Shown: positions 33,847 to 42,622 of the stretch, in pieces
How the letters are laid out: every line of letters starts with the position of its first letter
How positions within the stretch are numbered: position 1 is the stretch's first letter
NCBI GenBank assembly: GCA_018268075.1
Contig: JAFDXH010000035.1
Location: 1-55,524 of the forward strand
Reading direction: 5' to 3'
DNA length: 55,524 nucleotides
Source of the DNA: Bacteroidota bacterium
GTDB taxonomy: Bacteria; Bacteroidota; Bacteroidia; Chitinophagales; Chitinophagaceae
Program-made: the position numbers and the translations under genes
Notes under the pieces: model-generated
What the model was told of the DNA's origin: nothing
Database searches by the model: none
What the model saw: the letters and a program-made list of their open reading frames with translations, nothing else

Positions 33847-34359
33847 TTACGCTTCATCTTCCTTAAAGAGTCCATCCTTTTGCGAATTTATAGCTTCGTA
33901 GCCGATATCCGGCGGTAGTGATTTACCGCGGGCTGCTGAGGTGGCTAGTTCGTCACATAAATTATTCATTTCATTGTCTGCATGGCCTTTTACCCAATTC
34001 AAATTTATTTTATGTGTAGGAGCTAATGATGCATATTCTGTCCAAAGGTCTTTGTTTTTAATCTGCTTGGTTCCTTTTTTAAAACCGTTGCGAATCCAGT
34101 TCTTTAACCAGCCTTCCTTTATCGCTTTTACTACGTAATTGCTATCGGTAAAGATTTCTATTTGAAGACCGGTCCGTTTCAACATCTTAAGCGCTGCAAT
34201 TACTGCCATTAATTCCATTCTATTATTGGTAGTAAGCCTATAGCCTTTTGAGAATTTTTTTAAATGTTTTCCCCAAATCATAACTACGCCATAGCCGCCC
34301 GGTCCGGGGTTTCCGGAAGCCGCCCCGTCAGTATATATGATTACTTTTTGCTCACTCAT
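33847..34359 (-). CDS. rnhA: Ribonuclease HI
   Basis: A 170-residue RNase H that cuts the RNA strand of RNA-DNA hybrids (R-loops, Okazaki primers). The active site is complete: Asp11 (IYTDGAASGNPG), Glu49 (NNRMELMA), Asp72 (FTDSNYV) and Asp136 near His126 (KGHADNEMNNLCDELA). It has the basic-protrusion region WLKNWIRNGFKKGTKQIKN. A C-terminal tail of about 25 residues extends past the domain. The start overlaps the end of the YiiX-like gene by 8 bp, so the two are translationally coupled. Confidence 0.96.
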   Translation of the reverse strand: MSEQKVIIYTDGAASGNPGPGGYGVVMIWGKHLKKFSKGYRLTTNNRMELMAVIAALKMLKRTGLQIEIFTDSNYVVKAIKEGWLKNWIRNGFKKGTKQIKNKDLWTEYASLAPTHKINLNWVKGHADNEMNNLCDELATSAARGKSLPPDIGYEAINSQKDGLFKEDEA

Positions 34360-35059
34360 TTCCTGGAAATTGTTTTAGTTGAATTTTCATCAGAAGTTTA
34401 CAGTCGGGCCTCAAATAAAGATTGTCTATTGTGATTATTTTTCTTTCATCAATCACCCTATCTGGCACTTTTTCTTTTTTGAAAAAATGGTAAACAAGTT
34501 TACGCATATTTTCAGGAATATAAGTCTGGTGTATTGTAATCCTATCCCCTGTAGCTATAGCAAGGCTTTTATCTATTAGTTCTGCACAGTACATTTTATT
34601 ATCTGTTGCCAAGTTATATTGCCAGTCGAAAGTTATATTTTTTAATTTAAAACTGTCAAGCACATTCTTTAGAGAAGTGATCTCCTTATTTGTGAGATCA
34701 TAACGATAAAGTGCACAGGATATATTCTTTTCTGGATTGAGGAAACTATCAAGCGGCTCTGATTTTATTTCATCTTTATCCAGGCTATCTGGTGAAATAT
34801 TGTACACCCTGAGCGTATCATTTATTTTGAAAATGATACCGGCATGTGAAAAACTTTTGTCTTTTTCATTTATCAATTTTACCTGTTCGCTTACAAGATC
34901 ATCAGTAAGGCGCACAATTAAATCACCATCTTTAGCAAGGCGTTTCAATGAATCTATTCTTAGGGCTGTAGTCTGCGATGTGGTTAATGGTTTTTGATTA
35001 TTATTTTGTGAGCAGGCAGCCAAAACAAAAATGAAAAGCAGGTAAATAATCAATCGCAT
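34352..35059 (-). CDS. YiiX/YebB-like (NlpC/P60 superfamily) lipoprotein
   Basis: A 235-residue protein with an SPII signal: a hydrophobic run and lipobox LAAC (MRLIIYLLFIFVLAAC), from the start at 35059. The body has the permuted papain-like YiiX pattern: KDGDLIVRLTDDLVSEQVKL, the catalytic His in SHAGIIF, and the catalytic Cys in MYCAELIDKSL. Families of this type hydrolyse amide or thioester bonds in the envelope, but the target is unknown. A TATTTTTG element lies 6 bp before the ATG, making a very short leader. Its end overlaps rnhA by 8 bp. Confidence 0.83.
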   Translation of the reverse strand: MRLIIYLLFIFVLAACSQNNNQKPLTTSQTTALRIDSLKRLAKDGDLIVRLTDDLVSEQVKLINEKDKSFSHAGIIFKINDTLRVYNISPDSLDKDEIKSEPLDSFLNPEKNISCALYRYDLTNKEITSLKNVLDSFKLKNITFDWQYNLATDNKMYCAELIDKSLAIATGDRITIHQTYIPENMRKLVYHFFKKEKVPDRVIDERKIITIDNLYLRPDCKLLMKIQLKQFPGNE

Positions 35060-35065
35060 ATAAAA

Positions 35066-35073
35066 CAAAAATA
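35066..35073 (-). promoter_or_regulatory. Candidate -7 element just upstream of the YiiX-like gene
   Basis: The minus strand reads TATTTTTG, with its last base 7 nt before the ATG at 35059. An alternative ATG at 35068 would lie inside this element, which favours the 35059 start. The leader would be almost absent. Confidence 0.4.
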
Positions 35074-35225
35074 CATAAGGTGAAAATTATTTCCTCCCCA
35101 GCCTGTTGGGGGCATTGAAGAAAGTAGGGTGGCACAAAAATAAAATCGGCTATTAATTTTAATTCTATGAATTGGTATTGAGTTTGTTTTAGCCAGAATT
35201 AGGACCAATGGAATTAGAAATTGTG

Positions 35226-36026
35226 CTATGGGTGAATAAATGCAAGGCTATCTATACCCACCACTGTAGGATTATAATAGGTGCCTGAAGCGCCACTGCC
35301 ACCTTGCAGCCCGGCATCTTCATTAAAATACCTGAATGCAAATCTGCCTTTAGGTATGCTATCTCCCGGAATGCCGGATAGCGTAATGGTATATTTTGTC
35401 CATATACTTGGGTAGCCGCCTTGGTAATTATATACTCTGTTGGCATTGATGTCTAAAAGAATCGTTGTAAAACTTCCTACTGAAAGCGAGGTTTTGCCTA
35501 CATCCGGTTTCCCATCTGTGAAGTTGGCTCTTACCTGCATGCGATCGGTAGCAGCATCATAGTATAGTGCGTCATTTGTAGCACGACTGTAGAAAATGAT
35601 TTTATCGCCATTGCGCAGTGGTAATTCTGGCGAAATAAGCCATGCACTGATATTGCCACCATTGCCATCCATATCAGTAAGGCAGCTTACATCGCAGCTT
35701 ACAAAATCATTAGGGGTATTGTGGGCGCTATATGCAGGAAACCCAAGATAGGGGCCTACTGTAGTAAATTTTACCTGGTTGGCTGCCTCGTATCGGCCTT
35801 GCCGCCAGCCTGTTTGTCCCAGAGGAGTACTGTTATTTTTAAATACCCATCCTTTGGCTACCAAATTTCCTACAGTATCAAACTCTTCTGTAAAGGATGG
35901 ATTATTGTTAGCAACAACAGGTGGAACTTCAGATTTTTTTAATTCATCCTTTGTACATGAAATTATGATTCCCATGGTAATGAATATACCAAATGAAACA
36001 AGGAAAAGAAGCTTAGATTTTTTCAT
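35226..36026 (-). CDS. Choice-of-anchor J-like lipoprotein, paralog 1
   Basis: A 266-residue lipoprotein from the start at 36026 (MKKSKLLFLVSFGIF), lipobox IISC. The mature part carries a beta-sandwich of the cleaved-adhesin / choice-of-anchor J type: FTEEFDTVGNLVAKGWVFKNNSTPLG, then AWLISPELPLRNGDKIIFYSRAT and a closing GRFAFRYFNEDAGLQGG … VVGIDSLAFIHP. The family occurs in surface-exposed or secreted Bacteroidota proteins, often as a ligand- or glycan-binding module. It is the second of two tandem paralogs; the gap between them is 34 bp. No enzyme domain is attached. Confidence 0.8.
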   Translation of the reverse strand: MKKSKLLFLVSFGIFITMGIIISCTKDELKKSEVPPVVANNNPSFTEEFDTVGNLVAKGWVFKNNSTPLGQTGWRQGRYEAANQVKFTTVGPYLGFPAYSAHNTPNDFVSCDVSCLTDMDGNGGNISAWLISPELPLRNGDKIIFYSRATNDALYYDAATDRMQVRANFTDGKPDVGKTSLSVGSFTTILLDINANRVYNYQGGYPSIWTKYTITLSGIPGDSIPKGRFAFRYFNEDAGLQGGSGASGTYYNPTVVGIDSLAFIHP

Positions 36027-36060
36027 AAATAATATTAAAAACAAAAATCAATTTATTCAA

Positions 36061-36798
36061 TTAATAACCTGCACTTTTAAATGCAACAGAATCTATTCCG
36101 ATACCAGATCCATTTCCATTAGACCCACCATCTACCACATAATACCGGAAGCCGAATTTTCCTTTAACCGGATTGGGTAGGGTATTAATGGTGGCCTCAA
36201 AACGAGTCCATTTAGTAGGATATGCATCAGGGTTAGGCTTGACAGTACTGCTGTACACCTGTGTAGGGTTAATAGTGAGAAGGGTAGTAGTAAACGCGCC
36301 GGCATCTGAACCCATGCCTACATTATTCAGGTCATTGGTAGTATTAATCATCAATTGCAATGAATTTCCATAATCTGTAGTGTCAACTAAAGTGGGATCA
36401 AAATAGGTTTGTGCCCGGGTATAAAAAATAATTTTATCTCCATTTTTTAAAATCAATTCGGGCGACAAAAGCCAATTACTGATGATTCCTTTTGCTGCTG
36501 AAGTAGAGGTATAATCTGTACCTATAAAGCCAGCAAAACTTCCATTGTTGCTAAACCCACTAAATAGAGGATTTATATTCCCGCCATTTTGCCAAACGCC
36601 TCCTCCTCTGGGGTTACTTACATTGATAAATTTCCAGCCACGTGAAAGCGCTGCCGAAGCAGTATCAAACTCTTCTACAAAGGATTGGTTTGCTGGTGGC
36701 GGGGGCGCCTTCAGGTAACTATCATCTTTACAAGAAAATAGGATTGCGGTACATATAATTATCGGGGCAATTATTTTTTGGAAAAAGGATATTCTCAT
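36061..36798 (-). CDS. Choice-of-anchor J-like lipoprotein, paralog 2
   Basis: A 245-residue lipoprotein from the start at 36798 (MRISFFQKIIAPIIICTAI), lipobox LFSC. It shares the layout of its neighbour: FVEEFDTASAALSRGWKFINVSNPRG, then NWLLSPELILKNGDKIIFYTRAQTYF and a closing GKFGFRYYVVDGGSNGNGSGIGIDSVAFKSAGY. The two clearly come from one duplication, with divergence mainly in the loops. A Pro-rich stretch follows the lipid anchor (PPPPAN) and may act as a spacer. It is transcribed first of the pair. The ligand is unknown. Confidence 0.8.
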   Translation of the reverse strand: MRISFFQKIIAPIIICTAILFSCKDDSYLKAPPPPANQSFVEEFDTASAALSRGWKFINVSNPRGGGVWQNGGNINPLFSGFSNNGSFAGFIGTDYTSTSAAKGIISNWLLSPELILKNGDKIIFYTRAQTYFDPTLVDTTDYGNSLQLMINTTNDLNNVGMGSDAGAFTTTLLTINPTQVYSSTVKPNPDAYPTKWTRFEATINTLPNPVKGKFGFRYYVVDGGSNGNGSGIGIDSVAFKSAGY

Positions 36799-36984
36799 AA
36801 ATTTTGATGTAACAGCGATATACAAAATAAGGAGGTGAAATTAGGTTTTTTTTGGGAAAATCGGATTTAGAAAAACATATTTAAGTTTAGGATATTGCGA
36901 TTATTTTAAAACTTTATAAATACAGCTTTCTAATAGGTCCCCCATTCTGATTAAAAAAAACTAAATGAATATATATGATACTTT

Positions 36985-37986
36985 TTAAAGGATTCCTCTT
37001 TTCTTTATATGGAAAGTCAGGTCGGAAATATAATCCACCATTTTACTATCTTCCTTAACATACTGATTCGATTCCTTTTCGCTAAAGGTGTTATATTTTT
37101 GCAGCATCGGCCAATAGTATTTATCAAATTGAAACTTAAACTTTGCGATATCTACTATAATGGTAGTTGCAATTTTTAAATTGTCAATCATCAAATATTC
37201 AGATTGTTTCTGAAAGGGGTCAAAAGCCTCTTTATATAAAAACAATGTAAGAGCTAACCCTTTAGCTTGATATTTTATTAGCCATTTTAATACTTCCATT
37301 TCAATATTCACATCTATCTGCTGAAATTCTTTGAAAGCTTTTTTTGAAATGTAATCCAGTTTTAAAAAATCATTTAAATCTTGAAGTGAAGCATAGGTAG
37401 AATAAAATTCACTTAGGAAGGTATAATTATTGTCAAAAATTGTCAAAGAGTTAAATAGGTTATGATGCTTTTCCATCCATTCTAAGATTGTATCTATATC
37501 CAAGATGGTATTTGACTGAGCATGAATTTCTTCAAGGGCTAATTGACAATTTTGCCTTTGAATTAAAAAATCAATACTGGGTTCAAAGTTTGCTTTTTCA
37601 TCATTTTTTATATCCAGATTTATGTACTCACCTTTTTTGATGGATTTTTTGTAAATCCGGAACTCATTACACTGAAACATGTCTTTTACATCATCAGCAT
37701 CCTGCAGGAAGATCATGTCTAAAAAATTTCTGGAATGAGAACCTATAAATGAATAACCTGTACAACCAGCATTAGTGCAATTTTTGGATTTACAGTAACC
37801 TCGATGTGATTCTAATTTTATATCTCCTTTTTCTTTGAATGTTTCAAATATATTATTGATTTTTTCAAGAAATATTTCTTTCGTGGTATCCTCGTATGTA
37901 AAGTCATTACTTAATAAAATATCAAGCATTCCTACATCCATTTTTTCAAAACTTTCAGTTATTAATTCTATTTTACTTTTTTTCAT
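36985..37986 (-). CDS. Uncharacterised protein with a His/Cys cluster
   Basis: A 333-residue soluble protein I cannot assign to a family. There is no signal peptide or membrane helix. Residues 1-110 have the helix-then-strands look of an NTF2/SnoaL-like domain and hold a regular cluster H61-x3-C65-x4-C70-x4-C75, with a further Cys106, that could bind a metal. The rest (about 150-333) is almost all helical and rich in aromatic residues (NLFNSLTIFDNNYTFLSEFY, ALTLFLYKEAFDPF). It stands alone between the lipoprotein pair and the carboxylase gene. Codon use is a little more AT-rich than its neighbours by eye. Confidence 0.7.
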   Translation of the reverse strand: MKKSKIELITESFEKMDVGMLDILLSNDFTYEDTTKEIFLEKINNIFETFKEKGDIKLESHRGYCKSKNCTNAGCTGYSFIGSHSRNFLDMIFLQDADDVKDMFQCNEFRIYKKSIKKGEYINLDIKNDEKANFEPSIDFLIQRQNCQLALEEIHAQSNTILDIDTILEWMEKHHNLFNSLTIFDNNYTFLSEFYSTYASLQDLNDFLKLDYISKKAFKEFQQIDVNIEMEVLKWLIKYQAKGLALTLFLYKEAFDPFQKQSEYLMIDNLKIATTIIVDIAKFKFQFDKYYWPMLQKYNTFSEKESNQYVKEDSKMVDYISDLTFHIKKRGIL

Positions 37987-38033
37987 GCAGGCACTACTTT
38001 CCTGAGGTTTATATTAATAGTTTAAAATAATCC

Positions 38034-39668
38034 CTAAACCTGAAATACGCCGGTTTTAAATTCCGGAATATCTGTATTGTGTGATACAGCATTAAGGCTT
38101 TCTGAAATGATATTTCTTGTTTCTTTTGGATCTATAATAGCATCTACCCAGAGGCGTGATGCAGCATAAGTGGCATTCGTTTGACGCGCATAGCGTTCTA
38201 TCATTTTTGTTAAAAGAGCTTGCTCACTTTCCTCTGTAATATCTTCCCCTTTTGCTTTCAGGCCAGCTACTTCTATTTGCAGTAATGTTTTAGCGGCTTG
38301 TTCGCCACCCATTACCGCTATTTTTGCGGTAGGCCATGCGTAAATAAATCTGGGATCGTAAGCCTTTCCGCACATGGCATAGTTGCCCGCGCCAAAGGAA
38401 TTTCCTACAATGATTGTAATCTTGGGCACTACAGAGTTTGCTACTGCGTTTACCATCTTGGCCCCGTCTTTAATAATACCATTATGCTCGCTACGAGTAC
38501 CCACCATAAAACCTGTAATATCCTGAAAAAAGACAAGAGGTATTTTCTTTTGATTGCAATTCATGATGAAACGTGCAGCTTTGTCGGCGCTGTCATTATA
38601 TATTACTCCACCCATTTGCATTTCACCTTTTTTGTTTTTGATATTCAATCTTTGATTGGCAACAATGCCAACTGCCCACCCATCAATACGGGCATAGCCA
38701 CAAATAATTGATCTTCCATATTCTTCTTTGAATTCTATAAAAGAATCTTTGTCTATGATGGTTTCAAGAAGGTGGTGCATATCATAAGGCTTTGCATTTC
38801 CTTCAGGGAAAATTTCATAAGCATTGATTACAGGTTTTGCAGGTGGCGAAGCAGTTTGCCTGTCGAAAACAGGAAAGTTTTTAGAGCCGGTTTTTTTCAT
38901 GATTTTTTTAATGGCATCAAGGCATTCTTCTTCTGTACTAAATTTATAATCTGCAATACCACTGATGGCATTGTGCGTTTCTGCACCACCCAAAGTTTCT
39001 GTATCAGTATTTTCACCAATTGCAGCTTTTACCAGATAAGGGCCTGCAAGAAAAATAGATCCATGGCCTTCGCCTTCTACCATCAGCGTTTCATCGCTCA
39101 TGATGGGCAGGTATGCGCCTCCCGCAACACAAGGCCCCATCACAGCAGCAATTTGAGAAATACCCATTGCACTCATTTTTGCATTATTTCTAAAGATGCG
39201 CCCAAAGTGCTCCTTGTCTGGAAATATCTCATCTTGCATGGGTAAGAATACACCTGCGCTATCTACAAGGTATATTACAGGCAATTTATTTTCCATTGCT
39301 ATTTCCTGCATCCTTAAATTCTTTTTTCCTGTAATAGGAAACCATGCGCCGGCCTTTACGGTTTGATCATTAGCAAGTATTACACATTGCTTGCCGCTTA
39401 CATACCCCAAGCCTGCTACGGTGCCTCCTGCGGGGCAGCCGCCATATTCTTCATACATGCCGAAACCGGCAAACAAGCCTATTTCCAGAAAATGAGAATC
39501 TTTGTCTATCAAATAGTTGATCCGTTCGCGCGGCGTCATTTTATTACGGTCCTTTTGCTTTTGGATTGCTTTTTTGCCTCCTCCTTCTTCTATTTTTGCT
39601 TGTAATTTTTTTATTTCACTCCAAGCGAGTTTATTAAAATCCTCATTTTTATTTTGTTCTATATTCAT
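38034..39668 (-). CDS. Acyl-CoA carboxylase beta (carboxyltransferase) subunit, MCC-like
   Basis: A 544-residue carboxyltransferase that moves CO2 from biotin to an acyl-CoA. Two crotonase-like halves are visible, with GGxVAGLGYVSGKQCVILANDQTVKAG (N-terminal) and GNSFGAGNYAMCGKAYDPRFIYAWPTAKIAVMGGEQAA (C-terminal). The segment FPDKEHFGRIFRNNAKMSAMGI resembles methylcrotonyl-CoA carboxylase beta rather than propionyl-CoA carboxylase, pointing to leucine breakdown. A biotin-carboxylase partner is not adjacent. A TAGTTTTG -7 element lies 20 bp upstream. The gene is divergent from the AsmA-like gene. Confidence 0.9.
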   Translation of the reverse strand: MNIEQNKNEDFNKLAWSEIKKLQAKIEEGGGKKAIQKQKDRNKMTPRERINYLIDKDSHFLEIGLFAGFGMYEEYGGCPAGGTVAGLGYVSGKQCVILANDQTVKAGAWFPITGKKNLRMQEIAMENKLPVIYLVDSAGVFLPMQDEIFPDKEHFGRIFRNNAKMSAMGISQIAAVMGPCVAGGAYLPIMSDETLMVEGEGHGSIFLAGPYLVKAAIGENTDTETLGGAETHNAISGIADYKFSTEEECLDAIKKIMKKTGSKNFPVFDRQTASPPAKPVINAYEIFPEGNAKPYDMHHLLETIIDKDSFIEFKEEYGRSIICGYARIDGWAVGIVANQRLNIKNKKGEMQMGGVIYNDSADKAARFIMNCNQKKIPLVFFQDITGFMVGTRSEHNGIIKDGAKMVNAVANSVVPKITIIVGNSFGAGNYAMCGKAYDPRFIYAWPTAKIAVMGGEQAAKTLLQIEVAGLKAKGEDITEESEQALLTKMIERYARQTNATYAASRLWVDAIIDPKETRNIISESLNAVSHNTDIPEFKTGVFQV

Positions 39669-39687
39669 ATATCATTCAGATGTAGGT

Positions 39688-39695
39688 CAAAACTA
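39688..39695 (-). promoter_or_regulatory. Candidate -7 promoter element for the acyl-CoA carboxylase gene
   Basis: The minus strand reads TAGTTTTG, identical to the element before ahcY, 19 bp before the ATG at 39668. No TTG is seen at the usual -33 distance. Confidence 0.45.
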
Positions 39696-39870
39696 AAACA
39701 TTTTAATTAGCTGAATTGTGAAAGAAGCGGAATGAAAAAAAATGTACCTAAATACACACTTTTTACTACTATATTTTATCAGAGGCTATGATTTTTAAAT
39801 TTACGGCAACAAAATTGATAGGGAAGTACAATTGATACTTACGCGGATTAAAAACTGCTGATAAATAATT

Positions 39871-42030
39871 ATGAAAATAATTTTCAAGAATAAAAAACCT
39901 AACCGTAGGTTTTATTATATTTTATTCGGGTTTCTTTTGGTGGCAGGCGCAGGATGGCTTGTCTGGCAAAAATATAAATATAAAATAGTAGGCGATACCT
40001 TGAAGGAGCATCTAGCGGATAAGACTAATAACCTATACAAGATAAAATATGATTCACTTTCATTTAATGAAGGTGTGGGTAATGCATACATTAGTAATAT
40101 TCATATATGGGCCGATACTGCCAAGATAAAAACTATGAATAGTGACAGCCTGCCTTATATGCTTCTGGATATTAAAATAAAATCTGTACAAGTATCGGGC
40201 GTAAAAACTTTAAGCGCTTTGGCAGGAGGCAGCTTGGAAGGCGACTCTGTGGTGATTGATCAGCCTGAAATTTCTATTTATACTTTGAGGCCAGTAAACA
40301 GGCAAACAAAAATAGAAAGCGAAGCAGGTACGGTTTATAAACAAATATTGGGAAACCTTAGTCGAATAAAATTGAATTATGGATTTATAAATAATGCACA
40401 GGTGAGTGCTTTTAATTTTTTTGGAAAAGACAAAAACTTCAATATTAAAAATATTAAAATAAAACTGGACGATATACTAATTGATAGTACCCACAATCTT
40501 GATACTACCAGAACCTTATTTTGCAGACAGGCAGCATTTGTAATAGATTCATTTATCACTTTTCATAATAACAGGCCTGAGCTTACCATCAATGATATTG
40601 ATTTTTCGGGCAAGCATCAATCTATTCTGTTTAATAAAATTAAATTAAATGTTTTTGGTGCCGGATCTACTGACTCAATAGAATTTATTACCGCTAAAAA
40701 CCTACAATTTTCCGGGCTGAATACCAATGATTTTGTAAAAGAAAAAAGAATTGCAATAGATAGCATCACCTGTTCAGAAATATTTTTAAATCCTCCACCT
40801 AAAGCATTTTTTGGAAAAAATAAAAATGCAGAGGATGTAAAGGACACTACCGGCTTTTTTCATGTGTACAGCATAAGGGTAAATGCACTTAGTTTTCCTA
40901 AAATAAATATGGCTACCGATGTAAAATCAAAATATGCGGTTGGGCAGGCCGCTATTAAAATATCTGGAGTACATGCTGCTCAAATTATTAATCTTAAGGA
41001 GCAGCCCATAGAGCATAGTGGAGAATTAAGCATAGCGCTAAGCAATGTTGGGTGGGCTTCTGAAGACAAATTGTATTCCTACGGATTGGAAAATATTTCT
41101 GTGAATAGCAAAAGTAAGATCCTTCATATAGGCGAGGCAGCCATTCACCCGTTATTGGATGAAAAGGCATTTGCGGCAAGCCAGAAATTTCAGCGAGACC
41201 GCTACGACGTGAATTTAAAAGATATTACACTCAGTGGAATTAAAATGGAGGATTTAGTAAAAAGTAAATTAATAGCAGAGAAGCTGTTGATAAATCATTC
41301 AATAGCGAAAATATCACGAGATCTTACAAAGCCTCTTGAAGAAAAAAGTAAGGTAGGGAATTATCCATCACAATTAATTCAAAAATTGGATTTCCCGATT
41401 TTTATAAAAAGTGGATTGCTTAATAATGCGTTTATACAATACCGTGAGCATGAGATGGTATCGGATAGCACTGGCGAGGTTACTTTTTCTAATGCTACAT
41501 TGACCTTATCTAATATTACTAACATTGCAGAAAAGGTGAAGGAGGATAATTTATTTAATATTCATTTTAAGGCTTTGGCTTTGAACAAAATTCCGATTAC
41601 CGGTAATTTTAAATTTTACCTTGATAATAAGCAGGGCGCCTTTTTAGCCAATGGTAATGTGGGGCCATTTGATGCTGTGGCGCTTAATAAAGTATCCATT
41701 CCTATGGCGTTGATTAAGATAAATGCCGGAAAAATTAATGCAATCAAATTCAATTTTAACGGGAATGATGTTCAAGCTCATGGTGATTTTGTAATGAGGT
41801 ATGACAACCTGAAGGTAGATGTTTTAAAAAGAGATGAAACCACAAAGAATATAAAGAAGCGAGGATTATTCAGTTTTGTAGCGAATATTCTTATCAAGGG
41901 TAGTAACCCTCAAGATGGTCAGCTGCGAACTATGAATCCTTCTTTTGAAAGAAATGTTTATAAATCATTTTTTAATCTCGTTTGGAAAACTCTTTTTAAT
42001 GGCATGAAAGAAACCGTGGGAGTTCCATAG
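39871..42030 (+). CDS. AsmA-like inner-membrane-anchored periplasmic protein
   Basis: A 719-residue protein with one N-terminal membrane helix (about residues 13-33) and a long periplasmic part made of repeating beta-strands. Stretches such as DSLSFNEGVGNAYISNIHIWADTAKI, LLDIKIKSVQVSGVKTLSALAGG and the C-terminal AGKINAIKFNFNGNDVQAHGDFVMRYDNLKVDVL are typical of the AsmA/TamB/YhdP superfamily, whose members form a hydrophobic groove for lipids between the membranes. It lies tail to tail with the tamB-tamL-lipoprotein unit, which suggests related envelope roles. Family membership is by pattern only. Confidence 0.75.
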   Translation: MKIIFKNKKPNRRFYYILFGFLLVAGAGWLVWQKYKYKIVGDTLKEHLADKTNNLYKIKYDSLSFNEGVGNAYISNIHIWADTAKIKTMNSDSLPYMLLDIKIKSVQVSGVKTLSALAGGSLEGDSVVIDQPEISIYTLRPVNRQTKIESEAGTVYKQILGNLSRIKLNYGFINNAQVSAFNFFGKDKNFNIKNIKIKLDDILIDSTHNLDTTRTLFCRQAAFVIDSFITFHNNRPELTINDIDFSGKHQSILFNKIKLNVFGAGSTDSIEFITAKNLQFSGLNTNDFVKEKRIAIDSITCSEIFLNPPPKAFFGKNKNAEDVKDTTGFFHVYSIRVNALSFPKINMATDVKSKYAVGQAAIKISGVHAAQIINLKEQPIEHSGELSIALSNVGWASEDKLYSYGLENISVNSKSKILHIGEAAIHPLLDEKAFAASQKFQRDRYDVNLKDITLSGIKMEDLVKSKLIAEKLLINHSIAKISRDLTKPLEEKSKVGNYPSQLIQKLDFPIFIKSGLLNNAFIQYREHEMVSDSTGEVTFSNATLTLSNITNIAEKVKEDNLFNIHFKALALNKIPITGNFKFYLDNKQGAFLANGNVGPFDAVALNKVSIPMALIKINAGKINAIKFNFNGNDVQAHGDFVMRYDNLKVDVLKRDETTKNIKKRGLFSFVANILIKGSNPQDGQLRTMNPSFERNVYKSFFNLVWKTLFNGMKETVGVP

Positions 42031-42078
42031 AGAAAAAAAACATCAAAATTGGGCGTTGTTTCTTATAAAAATTCAAGC

Positions 42079-42591
42079 TTATTGCTGCGGCAATTTGAAA
42101 TCATCTCTGGTGTAAATGCCAGGCTCTGCATGGCTTCCGGGCAAAAAAAACAGGTTTACATATTTTATTCCTGATAATTCAGTAAGGTTATACACGATGG
42201 TAGCCAAAAAGTTTTCAGCACCGGTGTCGCCAATATTTTCAGTAAGCCTCAGGCTTTGTGGTATGCGTACATATATAGTGTCGTGCCCTACTTTTCTTAA
42301 AACCAATTGAATATCAGGATAAATATTGTTGAGCGAATCAACTAATTGCTGTGGTGCATAATTATTTATTCCCTTGGTAGAAGGTTTAACTAATTCTCTT
42401 TTATCATTTTGAGCATTTGGCTGAATGCTCCAGAATATCTTGTTGTTTATAATCCTGATGGTAGTATCAGGATTGGCAGCTACTGATGCAGTGTCGCGTT
42501 CTGTTTTGTATTCTACATCCTCATTTGAATTATTAGATCCGCATGAGAATAGGAGGATACTTAAGAAAATAAACAAGAAAATATTTTTCAT
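42079..42591 (-). CDS. Small lipoprotein with a GerMN-like domain
   Basis: A 170-residue lipoprotein from the start at 42591 (MKNIFLFIFLSILLFSC), lipobox LFSC. After an acidic spacer, the C-terminal half (YAPQQLVDSLNNIYPDIQLVLRKVGHDTIYVRIPQSLRLTENIGDTGAENFLATIVYNLTELSGIKYVNLFFLPG) has the strand-helix pattern of GerMN-like domains found in LpqB and germination proteins. It starts 32 bp after the tamL stop, so it is probably co-transcribed as a third gene of the TAM unit. A link to TAM is inferred from position alone. Confidence 0.75.
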   Translation of the reverse strand: MKNIFLFIFLSILLFSCGSNNSNEDVEYKTERDTASVAANPDTTIRIINNKIFWSIQPNAQNDKRELVKPSTKGINNYAPQQLVDSLNNIYPDIQLVLRKVGHDTIYVRIPQSLRLTENIGDTGAENFLATIVYNLTELSGIKYVNLFFLPGSHAEPGIYTRDDFKLPQQ

Positions 42592-42622
42592 AACTTTTTT
42601 GGTAATAATAATAAAAATATAA

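Noticed and set aside
35100-35125. CCCC … GGGG hairpin upstream of the YiiX-like gene as a terminator
   Set aside because: Only four G:C pairs with an 8-nt loop, and no T-run on either strand.
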